From Corbicula japonica (lineage: Eukaryota > Mollusca > Bivalvia > Venerida > Cyrenidae), in assembly GCA_038501625.1 (NCBI GenBank), contig JAZAYU010000005.1, positions 8,184,001 to 8,248,000 on the forward strand: a DNA stretch of 64,000 bases, in the 5' to 3' direction. Positions 9,428 through 21,030 of this stretch are shown piece by piece. The notes below the pieces were generated by a model. It made no database searches, was not told where the DNA came from, and saw only the letters and a program-made list of their open reading frames with translations. Every line of letters starts with the position of its first letter. The first letter of the stretch is position 1. The position numbers were made by a program, and so were the translations under genes.

Positions 9428-10027
9428 TGATTTTTTGTACAGTTTCAATTTAAAACGCATGACCAATTCTTACGCATCTATTTCAGAATTTTATGAAAGG
9501 TTTGTTAAAGCAACATTTCAGGCAATATATATAATATAGTGGTAGAAGTCTATACTCCCAACAATGTGTTAATCTCATGCCTGCCGGGGATGGTGTACTT
9601 TATGTAAATTTGAAAATCACTGGAGGAAATGACATCATCATTTCCTTGACCTTGACCTTTTCATTAAATATTTCATTGATTATCTGCCCTTTGTGTGCCC
9701 ATTAACTGTTTTAATTTAAATGATTTACTTAACAAAAATAACAAATATTAAAATTAGAAAAATGTTTCAAGATGGCTGCCAGACTTACATGAAATGAAAT
9801 GTCTTTCTTTAGTTTGATAATTTATGTGTTGTTTGTTGCTTGTGTTACCATACTCATTTACTGGCAACTGTTCATATGCTTGGTGGAGTTAAAATCAATG
9901 ATTATATTTAGGCATCTGAATAATCTGCCTAGTGACATTTCAACATATAGTAATAGGTTATGTTAGTTTTGATTTCAGTCACAAGTTTAGTTTTGTCACA
10001 TATCTGCTAGAAATTGCAGTTCTAAGT

Positions 10028-10264
10028 TTATCCCTTTCCTCCATATATATATATGCATTTTTATGCTTGTGCAACAGGTGTAGATCCAGATCAGCCTGCA
10101 GATCTGTTGTGTCTGATCAGGATCTGCACTGTTCACTTTTTGATTTGTTAAGTTATTTCTGACCAGTGCAGATCCTGATCAGACGGCAAGGATGTGCCGG
10201 CTTATCTGGATCTACACTTTTCGCACATGCATAAAAATGCGTATTTGTGGAGGAAAGGGTTTTA
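10028..10264. mobile_element. TTAA-MITE copy with mutated TTAA
   Basis: TTATCCCTTTCCTCCATATA ... TGTGGAGGAAAGGGTTTTAA. Both hairpins intact. Confidence 0.85.
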
Positions 10265-10695
10265 ATTAAATTTTGTCAGGTTGTTTCTGATGAAATACAT
10301 AAGAGATTACTTAATACAAAATCACAGGTATGTACCAGTGACCAGTATAGTATTTTATCACACTCGCTAAAGAATATATTCCCTAGCAAATCTGGTTGGT
10401 AGCTGTTAAATGTTGAGGGACATCCTTGTCATCCATGCATGGTCTCATTTCTCAGCATATTAAAATAGAGACTAGTAAATGAGTATGGTATATTGCATGC
10501 ATGTGTAGCTTGCTTGCCCTCCTGCATGTTGTTGTTGTTGTTGTCATTGTTGTCTACTAATCCAGACAGGATGTAATTTTACGCTACATTACTCATCGAT
10601 AAAATTTGTAGTTTTGCCCATTAGATTTTCCTTAATTTTTATCCAAGGGAGATATGCGAGCAAATTGCCAGGATTCTTTACAAATGATGGTTCTT

Positions 10696-11117
10696 TATTA
10701 TGTCGCCCTTTCGAAGAAATGGCGATACATAGGGATAGCTTTGTCTGTTTGTCCGTCTGTTGGTCTGTCATGAAAACTTAACATTGGCTATAACTTTGCT
10801 ATTTCTTCATTCAGATTATATTGCTTATGACAACATGGTCATGATGATGCCAAATTCTTTAGGTAAAGGTCACATTTGATGGAGTTATTGCCCTTTTGTA
10901 CTTGGATTTTGACATGAAAATTTAATGTTGGCTTTATTTTTGCCATTTCTAAATATTTCTTCATCAAACTTTCAAATTATGTTGCTAATGACAACACGGT
11001 GATGATGTTGTCAAATACTTTAGGTCAAGGTGACATTTAATGCAGTAATGCCCCTTTTTGTACTTGGAATTTTTATTCTGAAGTACCCAAGGGTGACACA
11101 AGTGTTCACCCATCTAG
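10696..11117 (+). mobile_element. Helentron-like element, two cores
   Basis: The 5' end GTCGCCCTTTCGAAGAAATG forms a stem with GGCGA. A CCGTCTG tract follows, then two tandem cores (AAAACTTAACATTGGC...GTCACATTTGATGGAG, repeated as AAAATTTAATGTTGGC...GTGACATTTAATGCAG). The 3' end is GTGTTCACCCATCTAG before T. Confidence 0.7.
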
Positions 11118-11637
11118 TTTCTTCATACATGGTACTGTACCAACCTATGAGAATGCCCAAGTTTTTATTAGCACTGGTGTAGGAAAACTTTAGATGAATT
11201 CAACGCTTGCACTAAAGTATTTAAGTTCTATTTTTGCACTCAAATGTAAAAAATTCACAGTGTATATCAAGTTATCTAGATTACAATGTATCCTTGATTT
11301 TTGGTTTTTCACAATAATTATTATAAGGTAAAACAGCTTACGGTATTTATTTTATTCTGTGTTATATGTCACTCACGTGTGAGACTGTCTTATTGCAGTA
11401 ACTATATTTATCGGATTTTGTTAGCTGTTATTGCTAAATGCTAAACTGTACTATGTCATATAATTATGAAGAAGATAGTACAGTTTTGCTTTAAGCCCTT
11501 GCTATTTACCCTTGCAGAATTAGACAGGAAGACGTTACAGCAAGAGAGGATTATATTGTCTATACAATAGAAAAAATAGGAAAATAATTTTAACATAATT
11601 GTGTTTTTTGTCGATGCCATTGCTTGTTGTTTTACAG

Positions 11638-11692
11638 TATAATCCATATCACACGGTCTCTTCCATGTCCGGATTACTGAGAAGCTTAACCA
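11638..11692 (+). CDS. WDR59: WDR59 small linker exon (residues 52-69)
   Basis: A 55-bp exon reading YNPYHTVSSMSGLLRSLT plus one base. Acceptor TTGTTTTACAG ends at 11637; donor GTAAGT at 11693 matches consensus. Entry phase 0 fits the exon ending at 1145; exit phase 1 fits both the exon at 19678 and the one at 21528, so skipping the next exon would keep the frame. It encodes the Ser-rich, probably disordered linker between the conserved helical block and the C-terminal RING. Support is the splice sites and phase match; the linker is poorly conserved in WDR59. Confidence 0.75.
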
Positions 11693-12446
11693 GTAAGTTG
11701 TGTGTGTTGTCTCCCTTTGTCTTCTAACTCTTCAACTAGTGAGATTCATTTGGTATGGTATAAGGTACTCTTTATCATAAAACAATAGGTGCATTAATTT
11801 TGGAGTTAATTCAATGGTGCCAATCAGTGATAATATTGGCTTCCTTTGGTTGCTAATGGCAGCATTGGTAATTGAAAACATTTGAACATATCTTGGACTG
11901 CCAATGCAATTAACAGATATAATAAACTTCATTGCTTGTTCTGTTATAAATACTGGGTGTGAAATTTTATTATAATTATACCTGTGGAAGGCCGGATGTA
12001 TTGTAGGAACACCCATGGTGGGCGTGGTGGGAGGGCAGCGTCCACAGCAATGTCCACTCAATGACTCGAAAAGTTGTCCGATCTGCATAATATCTCTTGT
12101 TTCGACTGGAAGAGCTTTCATGCCTTTGCTGGCTTAATGATGCCACCAGCTTAATCCAATGAAGAGTATTTTTGCTAATGCTCTAGTCTGAAGGCAGAAA
12201 AGGCATCAAATGAATGTCGCCATGTGTAAACAATGGCTTGCCAATATAAGAATATCATGGATTGGTCACCAGTATTAAAGCTCTGAAAACACCTATTGTT
12301 ATTCAATCATTATAATAAATGGAGTTATTTTTAGCCTGCCCGAGGTTCAATTTCATGATAAAGGGGAAAAAATATGTTAGCTCTTGATTGTTAAATAGGG
12401 TTTTGAACTGTAATGTTAGATAGACTTCAATCTACCAAAATAGTTA

Positions 12447-13044
12447 TGCGCTCACCTGAACCAAACAGGCAAGGTGAGTTAATTGCATCAAGTTTTGTTT
12501 CGAATTTACTCCTCATTCTAAACTCTTTTCCGCATGGTTACAGCTTACATCCCCTTTCCCACTAGGGTAAATCCAGATCAGCCTGCACATCTGTGCAGTC
12601 TGATCTCTGTCTATACCGTTTGCTTCGTCGGAAATACTTCAGTGTATATGAAAGCTTAAAGACATTTCTGACTGGATAATCTTTCTTGAGATTCTTTCAA
12701 AGCATCAAAGGACCACATGTGTTCACCTAAGCACCTGTGTTTTTTTTAAAGAAATTATGGATGTTTTTGATACTGGCAACCAACATAAATCTGTTTAAGA
12801 TGTACAGGTAGGTCACATGGATGATGGAAATATTATGTATGTGACAGCGGCCAGATTAATATAACTGTTCAGAGATAATGTCGAACTGGGATATCGTCAC
12901 CTTAGTGCAGAAACAACTTATATCCTTATTTCGATGATATTCGTCCTGTTTTTGAACAAAGGTGATGACGATATGGGGCTTGCAGGGTTCTGTTTCATCA
13001 GTACTTTAGTCAGGTGAGCGATTTGTGTCCATTTGGGCCTCTTG
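12447..13044 (+). mobile_element. Decayed Helentron-like element, GCTCACCTGA type
   Basis: The 5' GCTCACCTGAACCAAACAGG with AAGGTGAGTT forms a stem. The 3' part GTCAGGTGAGCGATTTG...GGGCCTCTTG matches the end of 39283-40870 (CAGGTGAGCGATATAGGGCC...CCCTCTTG). It carries a TTAA-MITE fragment at about 12553-12660 (AAATCCAGATCAGCCTGC...). No tandem core is recognisable. Confidence 0.55.
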
Positions 13045-13499
13045 CTTAGTATACATGGTTTGATCCGTGTTTAAATGCATGGTAAATAGTGTTTATGCCT
13101 GCCTGCTTTAGTTAAAAATTGCTGGCACTCATTCATTATTCTTGCTTTATCTGTAATTTTTGTTAAAATGTTATTGCAAAATACTATGCATACTTACAGT
13201 TTTAGGGTTAGCAAAGGTTGCTAAGAAAAGAAGGCATATTTATATTACGATAACAGTGATATAAACCTACTTACCAGGTCAAAATATCTCCCGAAATGCA
13301 CAAAATAACGAAATATTCTGCCATTTTGTTCCGCACAGAACATGTCCCTCACTTACTTTTCCGCAAAAAACCAAATATGTTGGACCCCCTGTCTGTAATA
13401 AATTTTAATTACTTTTTTGCATAGATTGCAAGTTTTGTTTACAGTTTACTAGTTTTGAAGACTTGTTTGTAGTGCATATTTGAACTGGTTGTCCCCATA

Positions 13500-13860
13500 T
13501 TATCCCTTTCCTCCATATATATGCCATAATTATATGGCATGGGCAAACAATGTAGATCCAGATCAGCTGTCACATCCATGCGAACTGATCAGGATCTACA
13601 CTGTCCATTTTTTATTTATTAGGTTATTTCTAATCACAAAGCAAAAAGTTCAGATCCTGATCAGACAGCATGGATTTGCCATTTGATATGGATCTACACT
13701 GTTTGTTTTTTCACTTTTAAAAGGTTATTTCTGACCAAAAAGACCAGTGCAGATCCTGAACAATGGGCACGGATGTGCCGACTGATCTTGATCTACACTT
13801 GTCGCACCTGTCTTTACCATGCAATAAATTGTGTGTATATATATATGGAGTAAAGGATAA
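13500..13860. mobile_element. Expanded TTAA-MITE, three hairpin blocks
   Basis: TTATCCCTTTCCTCCATAT ... ATATGGAGTAAAGGATAA. It is longer than type because an extra hairpin block (GTTCAGATCCTGATCAGA...GATATGGATCTACACTG) is inserted between the usual two. The spacer GGTTATTTCT(A/G)A occurs twice. Confidence 0.8.
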
Positions 13861-13882
13861 TTCATTGCTGTGATTGACTGGC

Positions 13883-16265
13883 TTATTATCCCCCGCCGAT
13901 GAAATCGGGAGGGGAATATTGTTTTGGCGTTGTCCGTCACGGTGTCACAGCGTCACGTCGTCACGGTGTCCGTCCGCATTTCGTTTCCTGGCTATTTCTC
14001 TGCAACCACTGGATGGATTTCAACGAAACTTTGTGGGAAGTATCAGTACCAAGAGGAGATGCGCATGTCGTCGTCTTGTTCCGGTCAGACCATTTAACAC
14101 AGAGTTATGGCCCTTTGATAACCTATGAATTATGTATATAGAGCAGTATTCGTTTCTGCGCTATTTCTCTGCAACTATTAAATGGATTTCAATGAAACTT
14201 GCTGAAAAACATCTATACCAAGAGGAGATGCGCATATCGTCGTCTTGTTTTGGTCAGACCATTTAACACAGAGTTATTGCCCTTTGATAACCTATGCATT
14301 ATGCATATAGAGCAGTATTTGTTTTCATGCTATTTTTCTGTAACTAGCGGATGGGTTTCAATGAATCTTTCTGAGAACCATCAATACCAAGAGGAGATGC
14401 GCATGTCGTTGTCTTGTTCGAGTCAGACCATTTAACACAGAGTTATTGCCCTTTGATAACTTATGCATTATGCATATAGAGCAGTATTCGTTTCCGCGCT
14501 AGTTCTCTGCAACTACTGAATGGATTTCATTGAAACTTGCTGAAAACCATCTATATAAAGAGGAGATGCGCATATCTTCGTCTTGTTTCGGTCAGACCAT
14601 TTAACACGGAGTTATTGCCCTTTGATAACTTATGCATTATGCATATAGAGCAATATTTGTTCCGCGCTATTTCACTGAAACTAGCAGATGGGTTTCAATG
14701 AAACTTGCTGAAAACCATCTATACCAAGAAGAGATGCGCATATCTTCGTCTTGTTTTGGTCAGACCATTTAACACAGAGTTATTGCCCTTTGATAACTTA
14801 TGCATTATGCATATAGAGCAGTATTCGTTTCCGCGCTATTTCTCTGTGACTAGCTGATGGGTTTCAATATATCTTTCTGAGAACCATCAATACCAAGAGG
14901 AGATGCGCATGTCGTTGTCTTGTTTTAGTCAGACCATTTAACACAGAGTTATTGCCCTTTGATAACTTATGCATTATGCATATAGAGCAGTATTTGTTTC
15001 CGCGCTAGTTCTCTGCAACTACTGAATGGATTTCAATGAATCTTTCTGAGAACCATTAATACCAAGAGGAGATGCGCATATTGTCGTCTTGTCCCAGTCA
15101 GACTGTTGAACACAGAGTTATGGCCCTTTGATAACTTATAACCTATGCATTATGCATATAGAGCAGTATTTATTTCCGCGCTATTTCTCTGCAACTTTTG
15201 GATGGATTTCAATGAAACTTCCTTGAAACCATCTATTATACCAAGAGGAAATGCGCATATCATCCTGTTGTTCCTGTCAGACTATTGAACACAGAGTTAT
15301 GGCCCTTTGATAACTTATGCACTATGCATATTATAGAACAGTATTCTTTTCCTTTATTTCTCTGCAACGACTGGATGGATTTCAATTAATCTTTCTGAGA
15401 ACCATCAATACCAAGAAGAGATGTGTATATTGTTGTCTTGTTCCAGTCAGACTGTTTAACACAGAGTTATTGCCCTTTGATAACTTATGCATGATAGAGC
15501 AGTATTTGTTTCCGCTCTATTTCTTTGCAACTTCTCGATGGATTGAAATGAAACTTTCTGGGAAACATCAATACTGAGACGAGATGCCAATTTTGTCATC
15601 TTGTTCCAGTCAGACTGTTTAACACAGAGTTATTGCCCTTTGATAACTTATACATTATGCATATAGAGCAGAATTTGTTTCCATGGTATTTCTCTGCAAC
15701 TACTGGATGGATTTTAATGAAACTTTCTGGAAACCATCAATACCAAGAGGGGACACACATATTGTCATCTTGTTTCAGTCAGATCCGTTAACACAGAGTT
15801 ATGGCCCTTTGATAATTTATGCATTTTGCTTGTAGAGCAGTATTTGTTTCCTTGCTATTTCTCAGCAGGAATCTATGGAAACCATCTATACCAAGACAAG
15901 ATGCCCATATTGTTGTCTTGTTCTTGTCTGACCATTTAACACAGAGTTATGGCCCTTTGATAAGTTATGCACTATGCATATAGAGTAGTATTCGTTTATA
16001 TGCTACTTCTATGAAACTTCTGCATGGATTTCTTTAAATACAGCACTATATTTTTACTACAGCGTTCTTCATTTCAACTACTTGAAGACTTTCGTCTCAT
16101 TTTTATATTCTGGTGAGCTGCCCAACCCTTTTCACCATCTGAAGTTTTTTTTTTCACATTTTTTGCCATCCTTGATAAATATCTAAATAAAGCCCTATGA
16201 CTTCAGCTGTTGTGTTAGTAATAACCAGTACTCGGCGGGGGATATAAATTCAACGAATTTGCTTG
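13883..16265 (+). mobile_element. Helentron-like element with about 12 tandem cores
   Basis: 5' hairpin CCCCCGCCGATGAAATCGGG, then GTCCGTCACGGTGTCACAGCG, then about 12 units of about 170 bp. Each has CTATTTCTCTGCAAC, GGATGGATTTCAATGAAAC, ATACCAAGAGGAGATGCGC, CAGAGTTATTGCCCTTTGAT and TATGCATTATGCATATAGAG. The 3' part CTCGGCGGGGGATAT pairs with the 5' GC-rich end; then hairpin AAATTCAACGAATTT and GCTTG. The frames in this array are repeats, not proteins. This is the longest pearl-like array in the window. Confidence 0.75.
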
Positions 16266-16879
16266 TTTTACCTATGTTTCCCTAGAAGCCTTGCGAGACC
16301 AGAAGCCGGAAGAAACTGTCGACGATTCAGGTAGTAACGTGTGTACATGTGTCGTACACACAGGTCTTAAACATGTGTCCTGCACGTGTGTAACTTTTAA
16401 ACCTTTTAGCAGAAAGTCACTGTAATACATGGGAAGATAAAGCACTTTAATTGTCATCAAAGTCAGATAACCCACAATAGATACTACAAATTTCAATTTC
16501 AGTTAAATATTGGCTTGCAACCAAAAACATCAAACACCAAGCGCAGTGACTGATGTTACCATTGAGAAGTAGCGCGGGAAAGTATAATTGACAGAATGTC
16601 ATTGTTAATCACACCTTCAGGTTGCTTTACTTTAAGCCATACCTTTTGTTATTGTTTCCACATCTGCAAGGGAAATGAACTCACAGCGACAAAAATTTGA
16701 TTGACAGCAAAACCTAATTTGGATGTGAAAAACAGTGTCTTTTGATTGGAGCGACAGTTCTAAAAGTCTTTGCATGACAAAAAACATGGATGGCTTCTTG
16801 TGAAATGCTGCAGTACAACAGGTGTTTACGTAGGTTGCTAGCTGTGTCAAAATCTAATTGGAATCGAAATTTGTATTAA

Positions 16880-17038
16880 GTGTTACTCTTGTTCATATGT
16901 CTGTAGGATTGGTAGATTTCTTTCAAACTTGCACTAGGGATCAGGTAGGATCATTGATGTGTAAATGATTGTTAAGAACACATTTATGCCACAACATATT
17001 TGAAGACATATTGAATGGCTATCCATGTGTCCATTTTT
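16880..17038 (+). repeat. Fragment of an older Helentron-like element
   Basis: GATTTCTTTCAAACTTGCACTAGGGATCAGG... resembles the core of 63185-63453. It resumes at 17874-17950 (GGCAGATTTCTTTCAAAG), so the element at 17039-17873 appears to have inserted into it. Confidence 0.5.
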
Positions 17039-17873
17039 ATGCCCCCGCGATGAAATGGCGACGGGCAATAAGAGTTGCTCCTGTCCGTTCGTACGTCGGT
17101 CCGTCCGTCCGATATTCTCGTGAACGCAACTCCTCCTACACTACTGGTGGGAATTTAATGAAACTTGACCACAATGCTTGGCCTGATATGCTGTTGTGCA
17201 TGAAGGTGGGGTTTCGCTCTTACATGTTCCGTTCAGAAGTTATGGTCCTTTGATACTTCCATTTACATTAGTTTTAATAGGAGTATATCTTGTGAACGCA
17301 ACTCCTCCTACACTACTGCTGGGAATTTAATGAAACTTGACCACAATGCTTGGCCTGATATGTTGTTGTGCATAAAGGTGGGGTTTGGCTCTTACATGTT
17401 CCGTTCAGAAGTTATGGCCCTTTGATACTTCCATTTACATTAGTTTTAATAGGAATATATCTCGTGAACGCAACTTCTCCTACACTACTGGTGGGAATTT
17501 AATGAAACTTGACCACAATGCTTGGCCTGATATGTTGTTGTGCATGAAGGTGGGGTTTTGCTCTTACATGTTCCGTTCAGAAGTTATGGCCCTTTGATAC
17601 TTCCATTTACATTAGTTTTAATAGGAGTATATCTCGTGAACGCAACTCCTCCTACTGCATTGCATTACCACCAACTTCTTCACAGACATTTCCGTAATGA
17701 GAAGACAACAGTGCCACAAATACAAATAATTTACTTGATCATCAAGTTTATGCATATTCTTATAATTACTCGAACATCACTGTCTTTGAAATGCTATTAT
17801 TCCCATCATTGCACTTTAGTATCTGAAAACGATGCATAGCGGGGGCATCCATGTCCTATGGACACATTTCTAG
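17039..17873 (+). mobile_element. Helentron-like element with about 3.5 tandem cores
   Basis: 5' GCCCCCGCGATGAAATGGCG, CGTCGGTCCGTCCGTCC, then units of about 172 bp starting TGAACGCAACTCCTCCTAC at 17121, 17292, 17465 and a partial one at 17637. The 3' end is GCGGGGGCATCC, hairpin TGTCCTATGGACA, then CATTTCTAG before T. Unit identity is high, suggesting recent array turnover. Confidence 0.8.
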
Positions 17874-17958
17874 TTCTGTATCTGCATCCCTCAAAATCTT
17901 ATGTTGCAAACCCCTTATTTGGCAGATTTCTTTCAAAGTTTATTTATGTTGAAAGCTA

Positions 17959-18177
17959 TTAACCCTGTACTCCATAGATATATTTCTTATCTCATGGGAG
18001 AACTGTGTAGGGCCAGATCTGCTGGCACATCATTGCCATGTCTAATCTAGATCTATAATGTTTGCTTTTATATTCATTAGGTAATTTTTTTAACAAAAAG
18101 CAAGGATGTGCTGGTTGATCTGGATCAACATTGGTTGCCCATGTGATAAAAGACGTATCTATGGAGTAAAGAGTTAA
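17959..18177. mobile_element. TTAA-MITE copy, hairpin 2 reduced
   Basis: TTAACCCTGTACTCCATAG ... TATGGAGTAAAGAGTTAA. Hairpin 1 diverged (GGGCCAGATCTGCTGG). The left arm of hairpin 2 is gone, leaving GGATGTGCTGGTTGATCTGG. Confidence 0.8.
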
Positions 18178-19397
18178 CCTACACCTTGACTTTCTGCAAA
18201 CTATTAAGTGTTGTTTACTTGTAATTTATGGACTAATTCTTCATTCATTACTTACTTTAAAAGGTGCTTTAAGCTTTTTGTTGTTAAAGAATATAATATT
18301 ATGACTGTTTGCTGATAAGCAACATATTGATTGTAGCTTTTTTTCCCCATAATTAATCTATTACCTTATAATAAGTCCATTGTATGATAAATTTATATAA
18401 TGGATGTAACCTTTTGTCCAATCGTATCAGTTTCACAATTATGTTTTACAGAATTGCATAATTGGAAGAACCGACAGTGTAAGCCCAGGTCTGTTTGTGC
18501 ATTCTGTGCAGCCTGATCAGGGACTACATTGGTGGTGAAAGTTTCATAAGCTTAGCCTTTGAATGCTTGTATTAATTTTTTGATTGTAGTTGTTGTAGCT
18601 TTGTTCTGCTTTAATCATGCTCACTGCAGACTTTCTCACAGATAAAATACAGTTTTTCATGTTGTCCCAAAGTAAAAAGAAAAATCAAGCGACAATTTTA
18701 TCAAAATTACTAATAGCACACTGGTACTTTTGGACTAACTGGAATAATTTGATGTTTAAAAACTGCTAGCCAAAAACAACACAATGGTCAATACCAGGAT
18801 AAAATAAGTCTTTAGTTATTTTTAGCAAGAGCTCATTTCCTTTAAATAGATTGCGATGAATAGATAGTGATTTTATTCTCTTTTTTAAGTTAAGATCCTG
18901 ATTTGCCGGCTGATGTGAATCTTCACTGGTTGCACATGCTATAAAATACATATATATGGTTTAAAGTCTTTACAAATTTTTAATTGCTTTGTTCTGAATA
19001 TTTAAAATGCTTCAAACTTTTATGTGAAAAATGTTGTCTGTGTTGTATTTTTTATGTTACAATATCTTGAAGAGTTTTTATTAGATACTTACCACTATGT
19101 TGTATCAGTGTTTTAATTAAATAGCTCTTGCATCAAATTTTAGAACAATGCTTATTCAACAACTTTATGTTTTCAACACTAAATACAGATTTCTTTTTAC
19201 CTCTTTTGCTGTTCTCAAAAATAATCAATAGAAACATTTTGAGATTGGTTTTTTTACCAGCTTTGCTATCAAAAGAGATTGGCGTCGTACATGCTGAATT
19301 GGTGCTTTTCAGTAAAACTAGGCAGTTTTTTTCTGTTATGAGAGGGAAGCTTTGATAGTTACCTGTGAAAAGGAAACTGAATATTCTCTCTTGTCTG

Positions 19398-19700
19398 ATT
19401 GCTTAATTCAGCACTTAAGCTGGGTACCAGTAGACTGCATATTAACTCTGTCCTTTAGCTCCAAAGCTGGGCATCAGCATACCAAATGTTTAGTCTGTTT
19501 GATTGCTATTTTAGCACTAAAGCTGGGTACCAGTACACTGTATTAACTCTGATTACGGTACTTCTTTAAGCAACTAAGCCAGGTATCAGCACATCAAGTT
19601 ATCTCTGTGTGATTGCTATTTTAGTGCCTAAACTGTGTACAAGTACATTGAGCATACACTGTAATTGCTTATTTCAGCACCTGAGCTGGGCAACACTAGC
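19398..19700 (+). repeat. Degenerate tandem of about 54 bp spanning a splice acceptor
   Basis: Units such as GATTGCTTAATTCAGCACTTAAGCTGGG (19398), GATTGCTATTTTAGCACTAAAGCTGGG (19500), GATTGCTATTTTAGTGCCTAAACTGTG (19610) and ATTGCTTATTTCAGCACCTGAGCTGGG (about 19664). The last unit contains the real acceptor and first codons of the WDR59 exon at 19678; earlier units carry acceptor-like TTCAG or TTTAG. Confidence 0.7.
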
Positions 19701-19752
19701 GAGTCGCCCCCGAAAACTATCACGTCCCCCATTTCCTCCTTTCTAGCAAGAG
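19678..19752 (+). CDS. WDR59: WDR59 linker exon, 75 bp, phase 1-1 (residues 70-95)
   Basis: Acceptor TTATTTCAG at 19669-19677; donor GTATCA at 19753. Joined to the exon ending at 11692 it reads T-PELGNTSESPPKTITSP, then ISSFLAR, and the last base combines with the next exon as Ala. The length is divisible by three and the phases are symmetric (1-1), so it can be skipped without a frameshift: a candidate cassette exon. It encodes a Ser/Pro-rich linker with SP sites (ESPPK, TSPIS) suited to proline-directed phosphorylation, which is inference. The first codons lie within the tandem repeat described at 19398-19700. Confidence 0.7.
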
Positions 19753-20040
19753 GTATCATCCAATCATAACTTGACCATGTTCTACCTATCGGGGCTTGCT
19801 ATATTCCTTGCTTTACAAACATTTCAGGGCTTGATTAGCACTCCTAATATATTCATGTCACAACATAGCATATTTCCTTGGAAAGTCATAATACTTTCTT
19901 TGACTTGCATGAACTTTCTTGTTTAGTTTATTCAGAAAAGATGTCAGATTTTGCTAGAAATAGTTTAAGATTTTCAGAGATTTTAGCTGTATTTTTTTCA
20001 CCAGCTTTGCTTTCAGCTTTAGATATTCCCTAAAGACTTT

Positions 20041-21030
20041 ATGCAGTTGATTTTTCTTCTGAAAAGTAAACCACACTTGATGCACATATTGCTTGTACAC
20101 ATGTTCCCTTTCATCCCTTCTTCTACCTTTGTTAATTTCTTCTGTGTGTTTCCCTTCTGTCCCTTCTACCTTTGGCAATATTTTTTTGCAATTTGTGCCC
20201 ATTCCACTCCATCTTCTGCCTTTGTCACTTTCTTCCATGTGTTCCCATTCCTTCCCTTCTTCTACCTTGTTAATTTCTTTTATATGTTCTTTTTCTGTTC
20301 CTTTAACTATTTTTTGTCAATTTCCTTCATATGTTCCCCTTCCGTCTTTTCATTCTTTGTCATCTTCTTCCTTGTGTTCCTCTTCTATCCCCTCATCTAC
20401 CTTTGTCAATTTCTTCAATGTGTTTCCCTTCAGTTCCTTTTTTTACCTTTTGTCAATTTATTCCACGTGTTTCCCTATTGTTCCTTTTTTCTACCTCTAC
20501 CAATTTATTCCACGTGTTTCCCTATTGTTCCCTTTTCTACCTCTACCAATTTTTCCATGTGTTTCCCTTTCATCCCCTCTTCTACCTTGGTCAATTTCTT
20601 CCATGTGTTCCCCCTCCTTTCTTTTTTCTACCTTTGTCAATTTCTTCCATGTGTTCCCCCCCCCTTTCTTTTTTCTATCTTTGTCAATTTCTTTCATGTA
20701 TTCCCCTTTCTTTCTTTTTTCTACCTTTGTCAATTTTTTCAATGTGTTCCTTTTCTGTTCCTTTTTTACCTGTGTCAATTTCTTTCATTACTCTACCTAT
20801 GTCAATTTTTTCCATGTGATCCCTTTCTGTCTCTTCTACCTATGTCAATTTCTTCCATGTGATCCCTTTCTGTCTCTTCTTCTATCTTTTTCAATTTCTT
20901 CCATGTGCTCCCTTTCTGTCTCTTCCTCTACCTTTGTCAATTTCTTTCATGTGATCCCTTTCTGTCTCTTCTTCTATGTCAGTTTTTGTCATGTGTTCTA
21001 TGTCTGTCCCTTCTACCTTTGTCAATTTCT
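20041..21030 (+). repeat. Pyrimidine-rich degenerate minisatellite in an intron
   Basis: About 1 kb of variable units of about 40 bp: CTTCTACCTTTGTCAATTTC, TTCCATGTGTTCCC, CTTTC. The + strand is almost purine-free in long stretches. Long open frames in all + frames (up to 355 codons, Phe/Ser/Pro/Cys-rich) follow from the lack of stop-forming purines and are not genes. Lies in the WDR59 intron 19753-21527; the rest of that intron (21031-21527) holds nothing recognised. Confidence 0.85.

Larger units (their letters stand above)
1146..11637 (+). other. WDR59 intron, about 10.5 kb, filled with repeats
   Basis: GT at 1146 to AG at 11637, phase 0. It contains at least a dozen TTAA-MITE copies, four Pal-1 palindromes, a mariner-type element, a CpG-rich TIR element and two Helentron-like elements, listed separately. 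I found no further exon: no in-frame block with both splice sites and WDR59-like sequence. Stretches with nothing recognisable: 3151-3781, 4561-5050, 6242-6530, 7148-7455, 8249-8696, 8937-9200, 9428-10027, 10265-10695 (apart from a short GTT run near 10528) and 11118-11637. Confidence 0.8.
11693..19677 (+). other. WDR59 intron, about 8 kb
   Basis: Phase 1 intron. It holds three Helentron-like elements and TTAA-MITE copies (listed). Otherwise unannotated: 11693-12446 (with an antisense open frame, see findings), 13045-13499, 16266-16880 (several CACGTGT-type short palindromes) and 18178-19397, which carries only MITE fragments at about 18470-18540 and 18893-18965. Confidence 0.75.
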
